A stretch of 64,000 nucleotides of DNA from UBA668 sp039796575 (GTDB taxonomy: Bacteria; Actinomycetota; Acidimicrobiia; Acidimicrobiales; Ilumatobacteraceae), in contig JBDKJP010000017.1 of the NCBI GenBank assembly GCA_039796575.1, forward strand, positions 1 to 64,000. Direction: 5' to 3'. Under the pieces are notes generated by a model. The model was not told the DNA's origin. It worked only from the letters and a program-made list of their open reading frames with translations, and did no database searches. Shown here piece after piece: positions 23,724-31,342 of the stretch. The position numbers and the translations under genes are program-made. The stretch's first letter is position 1, and each line of letters starts with the position of its first letter.

Positions 23724-23762
23724 CGTCAAGAACAGGTGTTCGATCGGGTGGCTCGCTAGCCT
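23724..23762. promoter_or_regulatory. SOS (LexA-like) box and divergent promoters
   Basis: GAACAGGTGTTC at 23730-23741 fits the GAAC-N4-GTTC core of Gram-positive LexA sites, with TCGA-like flank on one side. On the minus strand TTGACG (23729-23724) and TGGACT (23705-23700), 18 bases apart, form a promoter for the exonuclease, with the box touching the -35. On the plus strand TAGCCT (23757-23762) is the -10 of the NYN gene, 6 bases before its ATG. LexA bound here could repress both genes. Confidence 0.6.
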
Positions 23763-23768
23763 GCGGGC

Positions 23769-24995
23769 ATGTCCGCCGCACCGCTGCCCGATCGTGCGCT
23801 GCAGTCGGCGCTCGAGTTCGCGGTGATGCTCGCGGCGGTCGCCTCGAAGCGTCGCCCGGCTGCGTACTACCCGCCGGGGCTGAAGTCGGTGCTGAAGTAC
23901 GAGAAGCTCTCCGGTGCGTCGCTCGCCACCGCCCGCAAGGCGGTCGAGCACGACGAGCTGTACATGCGGGTGCTGGGCCAGGCGGCCACGCCCGAGATCG
24001 TCGACGAGGTCGGCATGCTCTGGCTCACACGGCCCGTCGGGTGGGAACAGGCCGCCGCCGACGCCTGGGCCCGCATCACCGCCGAGCGTGCCGCGCAGGA
24101 CGAAGCCGGCGAGCTGCGCAAGGAGCAACGCCGCCGCGAGGCCGCCGAGCAGGCAGCAGCGCGGTCGCGGCTGGAGGTGGCCGAGCTCAAGGAGCAGGTG
24201 GCCCGCGAGCACGACACCGCGGCCGAGGCCGTGCGCGAGCGCGACCGCCTCGCCGGTGAGCTGGAGGCGCTGCAGCAGCGGGTGCGCGAGCTCGAGCGCG
24301 GCATGGCCAAGCGCGAGGCGGGCTCGAAGAAGGTGGCCGAGCAGGCCGGCGCCGTGGCCGACGAGGTCACCGAGCTGCGCGAGCGGTTGGCCGCCACCGA
24401 GGCGGCTCGCGATGCCGCGCTGGCGGCTCGGGCCGACGAGTCGCCCGGTGGGCACGACCCGCGGGTGCGCGAGCTGCTGCTCGAGGCGCTCGCCCTCACC
24501 GGCGCCGGCGCCGTCGCCGACGGTGGCAAGCGGCCGCGCCGCCGCGCCGCCCGTTCGCCGCTGCCCATCCCCGGCGGCGTGTACGGCAACAGCGAGGCCG
24601 CGGCCGAGCACCTGCTGCGTTCGCCCGGCGTGGTGGTGCTCGTCGACGGCTACAACGTCGCGAAGCTCGGTTGGCCCGACCTGTCCCTCGAACGGCAGCG
24701 CGAGCGGTGCATCGACATCGCCGAGACCGTCGCCCGTCGCTGGGGCACCGACCTGCACGTGGTGTTCGACGGCGCCGACGTGGTGGGCAGCCACACCCGG
24801 GCCCGCCGGCTGGTGCGGGTGGTGTACTCCCCGGAGGGCGTGCTCGCCGACGACGTGCTGCGCGCCGAGGTGGCGGCGCTCGACCCGGCCCGCGCCGTGG
24901 TGGTGGTCACCAACGACCAGGCCGTGCTCACCGACGTGAAGGCCCAGGGCGCCAACACCGTCAGCAGCGACACCTTCCTCGCCGTCGCCCGCTGA
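23769..24995 (+). CDS. NYN-domain (YacP-like) protein with long coiled coil
   Basis: A 408-residue protein in three parts. Residues 1-105 are a small globular domain (FAVMLAAVASKRRPAAYYPPGLKSVLKYEKLS). Residues 110-225 are a charged heptad-rich coiled coil. Residues 280-408 form a YacP/NYN PIN-like RNase domain, with VVVLVDGYNVAKLGWPD, VVFDGADVVGS and VVTNDQAVLTDVK carrying the acidic active-site residues. Relatives such as B. subtilis Rae1 cleave mRNA on the ribosome, so an RNase role is likely, with the coiled coil perhaps for dimerisation or ribosome contact. The start has a TAGCCT box 6 bases upstream. It is divergent from the SOS-box-linked exonuclease and may share its control. Confidence 0.82.
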   Translation: MSAAPLPDRALQSALEFAVMLAAVASKRRPAAYYPPGLKSVLKYEKLSGASLATARKAVEHDELYMRVLGQAATPEIVDEVGMLWLTRPVGWEQAAADAWARITAERAAQDEAGELRKEQRRREAAEQAAARSRLEVAELKEQVAREHDTAAEAVRERDRLAGELEALQQRVRELERGMAKREAGSKKVAEQAGAVADEVTELRERLAATEAARDAALAARADESPGGHDPRVRELLLEALALTGAGAVADGGKRPRRRAARSPLPIPGGVYGNSEAAAEHLLRSPGVVVLVDGYNVAKLGWPDLSLERQRERCIDIAETVARRWGTDLHVVFDGADVVGSHTRARRLVRVVYSPEGVLADDVLRAEVAALDPARAVVVVTNDQAVLTDVKAQGANTVSSDTFLAVAR

Positions 24996-25049
24996 CCCGT
25001 CGGTCGCCGTTCGGGAAACCCTGTCACACCCCTTCAGCACACTGCTCGC

Positions 25050-25244
25050 ATGACCCACTTCACCATCTCGTGCGACTCCTGCGTCATGGACGGCACCGCC
25101 GCCTGCGCCGATTGCGTGGTCACGCATCTGCTGGCCCCGGCCCGCCGCGAACCGGTCGCGTTCTCCGACGACGAGCTGCGCGCGGTGCAGTTGCTCGCTC
25201 GCGCCGGCATGGTGCCTACGCTGCGGCACCGTGAGGCCGATTGA
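25050..25244 (+). CDS. Small four-cysteine protein
   Basis: A 64-residue protein with C8-x2-C11 and C19-x2-C22 near the N-terminus, suited to one zinc ion or an Fe-S cluster, and a helical C-terminus (FSDDELRAVQLLARAGMVPTLRH). I recognise the pattern from short actinobacterial hypothetical proteins but no function is known. Its end overlaps the queG start by 14 bases, so translation is coupled to queuosine biosynthesis; a helper role for the Fe-S/cobalamin enzyme would be a guess. No clear ribosome binding site or TANNNT box is seen before its ATG. Confidence 0.65.
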   Translation: MTHFTISCDSCVMDGTAACADCVVTHLLAPARREPVAFSDDELRAVQLLARAGMVPTLRHREAD

Positions 25245-26298
25245 TCCACCCCGGCCGGTCGTCGACCAGGCCTACCTCGCGGCGCTCGTCCGGCGCACCG
25301 AGGCGTTCGGCGTCACGCACACCGGGGTGGCCCCCGCCGACGTGCTCGACCACGCCCGTCGGGCGCTCCACCACCGCATCGACGCCGGACTCACCGACGG
25401 CATGCAGTTCACGTTCAAGAACCCCGAGCGGTCCACCGACCCACGTCGGGCCGTGCGCGACGCGCAGGCCGTCTTCGTCGCGGCGCGGCCGTACCTGCTC
25501 GACACGCCCGATCGGCCCGACGGCGCGCAGGCCCGGGTGGGTCGGTACGCCTGGGTCGACCACTACGCGCCGCTGCGCGAGGCGCTGTGGGACGTCGCCC
25601 GCGCGTTGCGCGACGACGGCTGGAAGGCCGTCGCCTACGCCGACGACAACAGCATCGTCGACCGCGAGGTGGCCTACCGCGCCGGCATCGGCTGGTACGG
25701 CAAGAACGCCAACCTGCTGCTGCCCGGCGCCGGCAGCTGGTTCGTGCTCGGGTGCGTGGTCACCACGGCGCCGCTCCCGGTGAGCCCCGGCCCGGTCGAC
25801 GACGGGTGCGGCCAGTGCCGCCGCTGCCTCGACGGCTGCCCCACGGGCGCCATCGTCGAGCCGGGCGTCATCGACGCGTCGCGCTGCCTGGCCTGGGTGC
25901 TGCAGAAGCCGGGCATCATCCCCGAACACCTCCGGGCCGCGGTCGGCGACCGCATCTACGGCTGCGACGACTGCCAGGAGGTGTGCCCGCCCGCGGTGCG
26001 CTTCGGCCCTCGACGCCCCGCACCCGCACCCGCCGAAGCGGTGCGCGCCTGGGTGCCGGTGCTGGCCCTGCTCACCGCCGACGACGAGGGCGTGCTGGCG
26101 CAGTGGGGGCGGTGGTACCTGGCCGACCGCGACCCGCGCTGGGTGCGGCGCAATGCGCTCGTGGTGCTCGGCAACATCGGCGACCCTGCCGATCCCGAGG
26201 TGCGCCGCGTGCTGGCGGAGTACGGTGCACACCCTGATCCGGTGTTGCGCGTCCACGCGGTGTGGGCCGCCGAACGGCTGGGTCTGGAGGCCCGGTGA
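25231..26298 (+). CDS. queG: Epoxyqueuosine reductase
   Basis: A 355-residue cobalamin- and Fe-S-dependent reductase for the last step of queuosine formation on tRNA. The N-terminal DUF1730-type domain includes YLLDTPDRPDGAQARVGRYAWVDHYAPLR and REVAYRAGIGWYGKNANLLLP. Two 4Fe-4S sites follow: CGQCRRCLDGCPTGAI and YGCDDCQEVCPP, each with an extra Cys supplied by the other. The C-terminus (WVRRNALVVLGNIGDPADPEVRRVL) is a short HEAT-like repeat as in characterised QueG. The GTG at 25231 lies inside the end of the small cysteine protein gene. Its stop overlaps the next GTG by four bases. Confidence 0.9.
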   Translation: MRPIDPPRPVVDQAYLAALVRRTEAFGVTHTGVAPADVLDHARRALHHRIDAGLTDGMQFTFKNPERSTDPRRAVRDAQAVFVAARPYLLDTPDRPDGAQARVGRYAWVDHYAPLREALWDVARALRDDGWKAVAYADDNSIVDREVAYRAGIGWYGKNANLLLPGAGSWFVLGCVVTTAPLPVSPGPVDDGCGQCRRCLDGCPTGAIVEPGVIDASRCLAWVLQKPGIIPEHLRAAVGDRIYGCDDCQEVCPPAVRFGPRRPAPAPAEAVRAWVPVLALLTADDEGVLAQWGRWYLADRDPRWVRRNALVVLGNIGDPADPEVRRVLAEYGAHPDPVLRVHAVWAAERLGLEAR

Positions 26299-27419
26299 AG
26301 CACCTGCTCGTCACGAACGACTTCCCGCCGAAGATCGGCGGCATCCAGTCGCTGCTGTGGGAGTGGTGGCGGCGTCTGCCGCCCGACTCGTTCGCCGTGC
26401 TCACCAGCCCCTACGAGGGCACCGCCGAGTTCGACGCGGCGCAGCCGTTCCACATCGAGCGCACCCGCGAGCCGGTGCTGCTGCCGCACCCGTGGATGGT
26501 GCAGCGCGTCAACCGCATGGCCAAGGAGGTCGGCGCCGACCTCGTGGTGCTCGACCCGGCGCTGCCGCTCGGTCTCATCGGCCCGTCACTCGACCTGCCG
26601 TACGACGTGGTCCTCCACGGCGCCGAGGTCACCGTGCCCGGCCGCCTGCCGCTGTCGAAGCAGACCCTCGGCCACGTGCTGCGCCGTGCCCGGCACATCG
26701 TGGCCGCCGGCGGCTATCCGGCGGCCGAGGGCGAGCACGCCGCAGGTCGGAAGCTGCCCGTCACCGTCGTGCCGCCGGGCGTCGACACCGATCGCTTCCG
26801 GCCGCTGTCCGAGACCGAACGGCTCGGGGCGCGTCGCCACTTCGGCTTCGCCGACCACGCCGAGGTCGTGGTCGGCATCAGCCGGCTGGTGCCGCGCAAG
26901 GGGTTCGACACCGCCATCCGCGCCGCCGCGCTGCTGAAGGGCTCGCGCCCCGACCTGGTCCTCGCCATCGCCGGTGGCGGCCGCGACGAGGGGCGCCTGC
27001 GGCAGCTCGCCGAGCAGGTGAAGGCGCCCGTGGTGTTCCTCGGCCGGGTCAGCAACGACGACCTGCCCCGCCTGTACGGCTGCGCCGACGTGTACACCAT
27101 GCTGTGCCGCAACCGGTGGGCCGGGCTGGAGCAGGAGGGGTTCGGCATCGTGTTCCTCGAGGCGGCGGCCTGCGGCGTGCCGCAGGTGGCGGGCGACTCC
27201 GGCGGTGCCGCCGAAGCGGTGGAGGACGGCGTGAGCGGCCTCGTGGTGCGCACGCCCGACGACCCGCGCGAGGTGGCGTCGGCGCTCGAACGACTGCTCG
27301 ACGACCCCGCCGAACGGGCACGCATGGGCGTGGCCGGTCGGGAGCGGGCGGTTCGCGAGTTCTCGTACGACGTGTTGGCACATCGCCTGGGTGTGTCGCT
27401 CGGCGCGCTGGCAGAATGA
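26295..27419 (+). CDS. GT4 glycosyltransferase, PimB-like mannosyltransferase
   Basis: A 374-residue GT-B fold transferase. The opening VKHLLVTNDFPPKIGGIQSLLWEWWRRLP is typical of PimB/PimB' (phosphatidylinositol mannoside synthesis). The C-terminal nucleotide-sugar domain has GISRLVPRKGFDTAIRA, a GGGRDEGRLRQLA loop and the EGFGIVFLEAAACGVP motif (E-x7-E), as in GDP-mannose-dependent GT4 enzymes. It would transfer mannose to a phosphatidylinositol-mannoside acceptor on the inner face of the membrane. Specificity is inferred from similarity to the actinobacterial group. It overlaps queG by four bases (GTGA) and the next membrane-protein gene by four (ATGA). Confidence 0.82.
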   Translation: MKHLLVTNDFPPKIGGIQSLLWEWWRRLPPDSFAVLTSPYEGTAEFDAAQPFHIERTREPVLLPHPWMVQRVNRMAKEVGADLVVLDPALPLGLIGPSLDLPYDVVLHGAEVTVPGRLPLSKQTLGHVLRRARHIVAAGGYPAAEGEHAAGRKLPVTVVPPGVDTDRFRPLSETERLGARRHFGFADHAEVVVGISRLVPRKGFDTAIRAAALLKGSRPDLVLAIAGGGRDEGRLRQLAEQVKAPVVFLGRVSNDDLPRLYGCADVYTMLCRNRWAGLEQEGFGIVFLEAAACGVPQVAGDSGGAAEAVEDGVSGLVVRTPDDPREVASALERLLDDPAERARMGVAGRERAVREFSYDVLAHRLGVSLGALAE

Positions 27420-27895
27420 CCCGGATGCGTTCCTCTCTCGTCCGCGGCGATCTCGTCGGCACTGCACTGTTCCTCGTCACGTTGTGCCTCGCCGTGCCGT
27501 TCCGCGACGAACGGTTCGCGCAGGTGCTCATCGGTGTGGTGTCGGGCGTGCTGTTCGCCATCGGCATCGCCACGTCGCTGTGGGCGTACACGTCGGCGCT
27601 CGAGCGTTCCCGCACCGAGGAGGTGGGCGTGGCCAACCTGTTCCTGCTCACCGGCGACACCGCTCCGAAGGACGTGAAGCGCACCATGACCTTCGCGCTC
27701 GTCGTGCAGGTGGTGGCTGCGTTCGTGGGCGCCATCATCGGTGTCACCGGATTGGAAGAAGGCGACCTCAACGCATTGGCGTTCGGTGTGCTGGTGCCGA
27801 TGTTCGGCATTGGCATGAATGGGGCCTGGGCCGCGAGGTACGGTTCCTATGGGCCACGGGTCACGGTGGCCGCTCGACCGAAGAAGAACGGGTAG
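27416..27895 (+). CDS. Four-segment membrane protein of unknown function
   Basis: A 159-residue protein with four hydrophobic segments at about residues 13-31, 41-66, 86-108 and 114-138, and a basic tail ending in PKKNG. I do not recognise a named family. The ATG overlaps the glycosyltransferase stop by four bases; a second Met three codons on is an alternative start. It is followed nine bases later by an SRPBCC-fold gene and then a ROK kinase, so these four genes form a unit. The region between segments 2 and 3 (LERSRTEEVGVANLFLLTGDTAPKDVKR) is the only long soluble loop. Confidence 0.65.
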   Translation: MTRMRSSLVRGDLVGTALFLVTLCLAVPFRDERFAQVLIGVVSGVLFAIGIATSLWAYTSALERSRTEEVGVANLFLLTGDTAPKDVKRTMTFALVVQVVAAFVGAIIGVTGLEEGDLNALAFGVLVPMFGIGMNGAWAARYGSYGPRVTVAARPKKNG

Positions 27896-27904
27896 AACGC
27901 AGAC

Positions 27905-28339
27905 ATGGCTGAAACGGCGTCACAGACCACCACCATCGCTGCCGCGCCGGAGCGCGTGTGGGCCATCGCGTCCGATTTCGAGAAGTACCCGGAATGGGCG
28001 AAGGACGTCAAGGACGTCATCGTCCGCACGCGTGACGAGCAGGGCCGTCCCGTCGAGGTCGAGTACCGCGCCTCGGCGCTCGGCCGCAGCACGCACTACA
28101 CGCTCGGCTACGACTACTCGCAGGCGCCCGCCGTGCTGGCGTGGCGCATCGTGCGGGGCGACATCATGCGCACCATCGACGGCGCGTACCACTTCACCGC
28201 CACCGCCGACGGCGGCACCGAGGTGCGCTACGACCTGGCCATCGACCTCGTCGTGCCGCTGCCCGGGTTCGTGAAGCGTCGCGCCGAGGTGCGCATCCTC
28301 AACACCGTCCGCGAGTTGAAGACCCGCGCCGAAGCATGA
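27905..28339 (+). CDS. SRPBCC-fold (polyketide cyclase/START-like) protein
   Basis: A 144-residue protein of the SRPBCC helix-grip fold. The start TTTIAAAPERVWAIASDFEKYPEWAKDVKDV is the typical first strand and helix, DYSQAPAVLAWRIVRGDIMRTIDGAYHFT is the barrel, and the long C-terminal helix ends at VRELKTRAEA. Actinobacterial members of this branch are often annotated as cyclase/dehydrase and bind hydrophobic ligands; the ligand is unknown. Mycobacterial relatives commonly sit near lipid or glycosyltransferase genes, as here. Its stop overlaps the next ATG by four bases. Confidence 0.83.
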   Translation: MAETASQTTTIAAAPERVWAIASDFEKYPEWAKDVKDVIVRTRDEQGRPVEVEYRASALGRSTHYTLGYDYSQAPAVLAWRIVRGDIMRTIDGAYHFTATADGGTEVRYDLAIDLVVPLPGFVKRRAEVRILNTVRELKTRAEA

Positions 28340-29265
28340 CCGCGCGTCGAGCCGGCATCGACGTCGGCGGTACGAAGTGCCTCGGCGTGGTACTCGACGC
28401 CGACGGCACCATCGTCGCCGAGCATCGCCTTCCCACGCCTCGCGGTCCGGAGAACATCATCGACACGCTCGACCGGCTGGCAGGTGTGCTCGCTCCGTTC
28501 GACACCCTCGGCGTCGGGGTGCCCGGCCTCGTCACGCGCGACGGCGTCCTCAAGGCGGCACCGAACCTCGTCGACATCGCCGACTTCCAGGTGGGCGCCT
28601 TGCTGTCCCGGCGGCTGGGCATCCACGTCGAGGTCGACAACGACGCCACCTGTGCCGCAGTCGCAGAATGGAAGACCGGCGCTGCCCGCGCGCTCACTGA
28701 CTTCGTCATGGTCACTCTGGGCACCGGCATCGGTGGCGGTGTGGTGGCCGGCGGTCAACTCGTGCGGGGCGCCAACGGCTTCACCGGCGAGATCGGGCAC
28801 ATCGTGGTCGATCCCGACGGGCCGTTTTGCCCGTGTGGTCGTCGTGGCTGCTGGGAGCGCTACGCGTCGGGTTCCGGACTCGCGTGGCTGGCGCGCGAGG
28901 CGGCACTCGGCAAGCGAGTGCGCAGGGTGGTCGAGCTTGCCGGCGGTGATCCCGACCTGGTGCGTGGCGAGCACGTGCAGGCTGCGGCACGCGAGGGTGA
29001 TCGCGATGCGTTGAGCGTCATCGACACGTTCGGTCGGTGGGTGGCACTGGGGTTGGTGAACCTCACCAACGTGCTCGATCCGCAGACGTTCGTGCTCGGT
29101 GGTGGGCTTGCCGCCTCCTCCGACCTGTACCTCGGGCCCATCCAGTCGTGGTTCACCCGGTATCTCTACGCGCCCGACCTGCGCCCGCATCCGGCACTCG
29201 TCTTCGCGGAGCTGAGCGAGCACGCCGGCGCCGTCGGTGCAGCGTTGCTGGCCGACGTTCACTGA
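28336..29265 (+). CDS. ROK-family sugar kinase (glucokinase-like)
   Basis: A 309-residue ROK kinase. AGIDVGGTKCLGVVLD is the phosphate-binding loop, VEVDNDATCAAVAEWKTGAAR contains the catalytic Asp, and TLGTGIGGGVV is the second ATP loop. The zinc-binding CPCGRRGCWERYASG signature of ROK proteins is complete, with the metal-ligand His in GEIGHIVVD. It lacks an N-terminal helix-turn-helix, so it is an enzyme, most likely glucokinase (glucose plus ATP or polyphosphate). The start overlaps the SRPBCC gene stop by four bases. It ends eight bases before the convergent protease. Confidence 0.88.
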   Translation: MTARRAGIDVGGTKCLGVVLDADGTIVAEHRLPTPRGPENIIDTLDRLAGVLAPFDTLGVGVPGLVTRDGVLKAAPNLVDIADFQVGALLSRRLGIHVEVDNDATCAAVAEWKTGAARALTDFVMVTLGTGIGGGVVAGGQLVRGANGFTGEIGHIVVDPDGPFCPCGRRGCWERYASGSGLAWLAREAALGKRVRRVVELAGGDPDLVRGEHVQAAAREGDRDALSVIDTFGRWVALGLVNLTNVLDPQTFVLGGGLAASSDLYLGPIQSWFTRYLYAPDLRPHPALVFAELSEHAGAVGAALLADVH

Positions 29266-29272
29266 CCACCGG

Positions 29273-29962
29273 TCAGCCCACGCACCGTCCCACATCGACC
29301 GCCTGGCCGTTCGCAGCGACGTCGAACAACGGGCGCGCTTCGCGGATGTCGGTCGCCCACGCGCGGTCGTCGTCGCCGGTCGAACGGGCGAAGATCACCC
29401 CGACGGCGGTGCCGTTGCGCACGAGCAGGCTGCCGGAGTCGCCGTTGGCCACCTGAGCCTCGATCTGGAAGCCCTTGCGCAAACCCGACCCCGAGTGGTC
29501 GATGTCGGACGCATTGATGTCGACGAAGGTGGCGACCTCGAACGATTGCTCGACAGGGGAGCCGTCGCGCCACACGACGAACTCGCCGCGCTCGCCCGGT
29601 CGCGTGTGACCGATGTCGACGTGTGCAGGGGCTTGCTCGAGATCGACGTCGAGCAACGCGAGATCCTTGCTGCGATCGATCGCGACGACCCTGGCGGTGG
29701 CAGTGGTGCCGTCGGCGAGTTCCACCTGCACCCCGTCGCTCCCCGCGACGACGTGTGCGACGGTGAGCACCAGTCGGTCTGACACGAACGAGCCTGCACC
29801 GACGCTGGGCCTCGAACGACACCCTGTGGCCTCGACCCGGACCGCCGCAGCGACGTCGCGCTCGCTCGTGCGGTCGCTGCATCCCGCGATGGCCGCGCCC
29901 GCGACGAGCACGCCGAGCATGTCGACCCACCACGGGTGTCGACGGGAGCGGCCGGGAGACAT
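29273..29962 (-). CDS. Trypsin-like serine protease, predicted lipoprotein
   Basis: A 229-residue chymotrypsin-fold protease. A basic N-terminus (RSRRHPWW) precedes a hydrophobic stretch with a lipobox (AIAGC), so export and lipid anchoring are likely. The triad is visible: His in LTVAHVVAG, Asp in SKDLALLDVDL, and Ser in VANGDSGSLLVRNG. The protein is compact, with no PDZ domain, unlike HtrA. Conserved cysteines CR...GRCVG could form a disulfide. The substrate is unknown. The ATG has a TACCGT -10 box 8 bases upstream and no ribosome binding site, so it is probably leaderless. It is divergent from the ROK regulator of the inositol locus. Confidence 0.85.
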   Translation of the reverse strand: MSPGRSRRHPWWVDMLGVLVAGAAIAGCSDRTSERDVAAAVRVEATGCRSRPSVGAGSFVSDRLVLTVAHVVAGSDGVQVELADGTTATARVVAIDRSKDLALLDVDLEQAPAHVDIGHTRPGERGEFVVWRDGSPVEQSFEVATFVDINASDIDHSGSGLRKGFQIEAQVANGDSGSLLVRNGTAVGVIFARSTGDDDRAWATDIREARPLFDVAANGQAVDVGRCVG

Positions 29963-29970
29963 CGCCGCCG

Positions 29971-30006
29971 ACGGTAGCCGCAGCGCGGCCCCGACGTCGC
30001 TACAGT
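29971..30006. promoter_or_regulatory. Divergent leaderless promoters (protease / ROK regulator)
   Basis: The minus-strand box TACCGT (29976-29971) lies 8 bases before the protease ATG. The plus-strand box TACAGT (30001-30006) lies 7 bases before the regulator GTG. Neither gene has a Shine-Dalgarno sequence. Confidence 0.5.
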
Positions 30007-30013
30007 CATCCCG

Positions 30014-31246
30014 GTGACCTCGTTGGACGCTCGCGTCGAGCACCTGCACGTTCGTCGGCACAATCTCTCGCTGGTGCTGCGCGTGCTTGCGACGCTCGGT
30101 CCGCGCAGCCGTGCCAGTCTGGCCGAGGTGACGGGCCTGACCCGCGCCACCGTGTCGAGCCTGGTGTCCGACCTCATCGACCGTGGATTGGTGAAGGACG
30201 TGGGGCTCACCGGCGACCAACGCGTCGGCCGGCCCGCCACGCTCGTGCAGCTCGACGGCAGTCGCGTCGTCACCGTCGGCATGGAACTGGACGTCGGGTT
30301 CATCTCCGTCCTCGGCAAGGACCTGTCGGGCGCCACGGTGTACCAACGCCGACGCCCGGTCACCGGGGCATCGACGGCGTTCCCCGACCTGCTGCCGGTG
30401 ATGGTGCGCGAGCTCCGCCGGGCCATTGTCGCCGTCGAGGCCGGCGGCGGTCGCGTGGCTGGTGCAACGATCGCCATTCCGGGCATCGTCGACATGGATG
30501 ACGGCGTCGTGCGGCGGGCGCCCAACCTCGGTTGGCTCGATGCGCCGCTCGGCGAGCGGTTGGCGGCCGAGTTCGGCGCTGCCTTCCCGATCTCCATCGA
30601 CAACGAGGCCAACCTGTCGGCGCTCGCCGAGTACCGCGCCGGTGCATCGGCCGGGGTCTCGCACCTCGTGTACCTGCTGGCGGTCAACGGTGTCGGCAGC
30701 GGCGTCGTGGTCGACGGCGAGATCTTCCGTGGCGTCTCCGGCGCTGCCGGCGAGGTGGGGCACATGACGGTGCAGCCCAAGGGGGCGCGGTGCGCCTGTG
30801 GCAGCGTCGGCTGTTGGGAGACCACCATCGGTCTGCGCGCGCTGCTGCACAACGCGGTGCCCGATCTGGCGGCCGGCCTGATGCGCGACTCCCGGCTGAG
30901 CCCCGAGGCCAAGGTGGCGCCGGTGCTGGCACGGGCGCGCGCCAACAACCCGATCGCCATCCGTGGCCTGCGCAAGTTCGGCCGCTGGCTCGGCGTCGGG
31001 CTGTCGAACGTGGTCGACTCGTTCAACCCCGAGGTCGTCATTCTCGGCGGGTTCCTTCCGAGCGTGGCGGAGTGGACGATGGGGGAGACGATGAAGGCGT
31101 TCCTTGCGAACTCGATGCCCGAGACCGCCGCCGCGTGTCGCATCGAACTGACGTCGCTCGGCTTCACCGCGGGTGCGCTCGGGGGCACGTTGCTCGCCTC
31201 GGAGCGTCTCTTCGCCGATCCGACGTTGGTGCCGTCGCCCGGCTGA
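30014..31246 (+). CDS. ROK-family transcriptional repressor (NagC/XylR type)
   Basis: A 410-residue regulator. The N-terminal winged helix is LVLRVLATLGPRSRASLAEVTGLTRATVSSLVSDLIDRGLV. The ROK body follows: AIPGIVDMDDGVVRRAPNL, SIDNEANLSALAEYRAG, GEVGHMTVQPKGARCACGSVGCWE with the three zinc cysteines, and a C-terminal FNPEVVILGGFL. The ATP loop is less conserved than in the ROK kinase upstream, as usual for repressors. It probably senses a sugar or inositol derivative and represses the catabolic genes that begin 97 bases downstream, where an inverted repeat overlaps the promoter. The GTG start follows a TACAGT box by 7 bases. Confidence 0.88.
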   Translation: MTSLDARVEHLHVRRHNLSLVLRVLATLGPRSRASLAEVTGLTRATVSSLVSDLIDRGLVKDVGLTGDQRVGRPATLVQLDGSRVVTVGMELDVGFISVLGKDLSGATVYQRRRPVTGASTAFPDLLPVMVRELRRAIVAVEAGGGRVAGATIAIPGIVDMDDGVVRRAPNLGWLDAPLGERLAAEFGAAFPISIDNEANLSALAEYRAGASAGVSHLVYLLAVNGVGSGVVVDGEIFRGVSGAAGEVGHMTVQPKGARCACGSVGCWETTIGLRALLHNAVPDLAAGLMRDSRLSPEAKVAPVLARARANNPIAIRGLRKFGRWLGVGLSNVVDSFNPEVVILGGFLPSVAEWTMGETMKAFLANSMPETAAACRIELTSLGFTAGALGGTLLASERLFADPTLVPSPG

Positions 31247-31253
31247 ACCGAAG

Positions 31254-31289
31254 AAAGTCTTTACGGACTGACTTTGTTTGGGCTATAAA
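31254..31289 (+). promoter_or_regulatory. Inositol-operon promoter with overlapping operator
   Basis: AAAGTC (31254-31259) and GACTTT (31270-31275) form an inverted repeat, and an extra GACT (31266-31269) offers a second, closer partner for the left arm. TTTACG (31260-31265) and TATAAA (31284-31289) are a -35/-10 pair with an 18-base spacer, so the repeat covers the -35. This is the layout of a repressor site, most likely for the ROK protein encoded just upstream. The leader to the first GTG is about 45 bases. Confidence 0.55.
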
Positions 31290-31342
31290 CATACTAATCG
31301 CCCGACAAGGGGACGGCGAGGTGACTCGAGGGGGGTCGATCC

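Noticed and set aside
23691..23781. Longer exonuclease start at ATG 23781 or GTG 23709
   Set aside because: Either start adds residues absent from the family's usual QRSFDELGTPL opening, and ATG 23781 overlaps the divergent NYN start codon and its promoter. GTG 23709 remains possible.
28336..29265. ROK kinase as a second transcriptional repressor
   Set aside because: It lacks an N-terminal helix-turn-helix and has intact ATP and catalytic motifs, so it is an enzyme.
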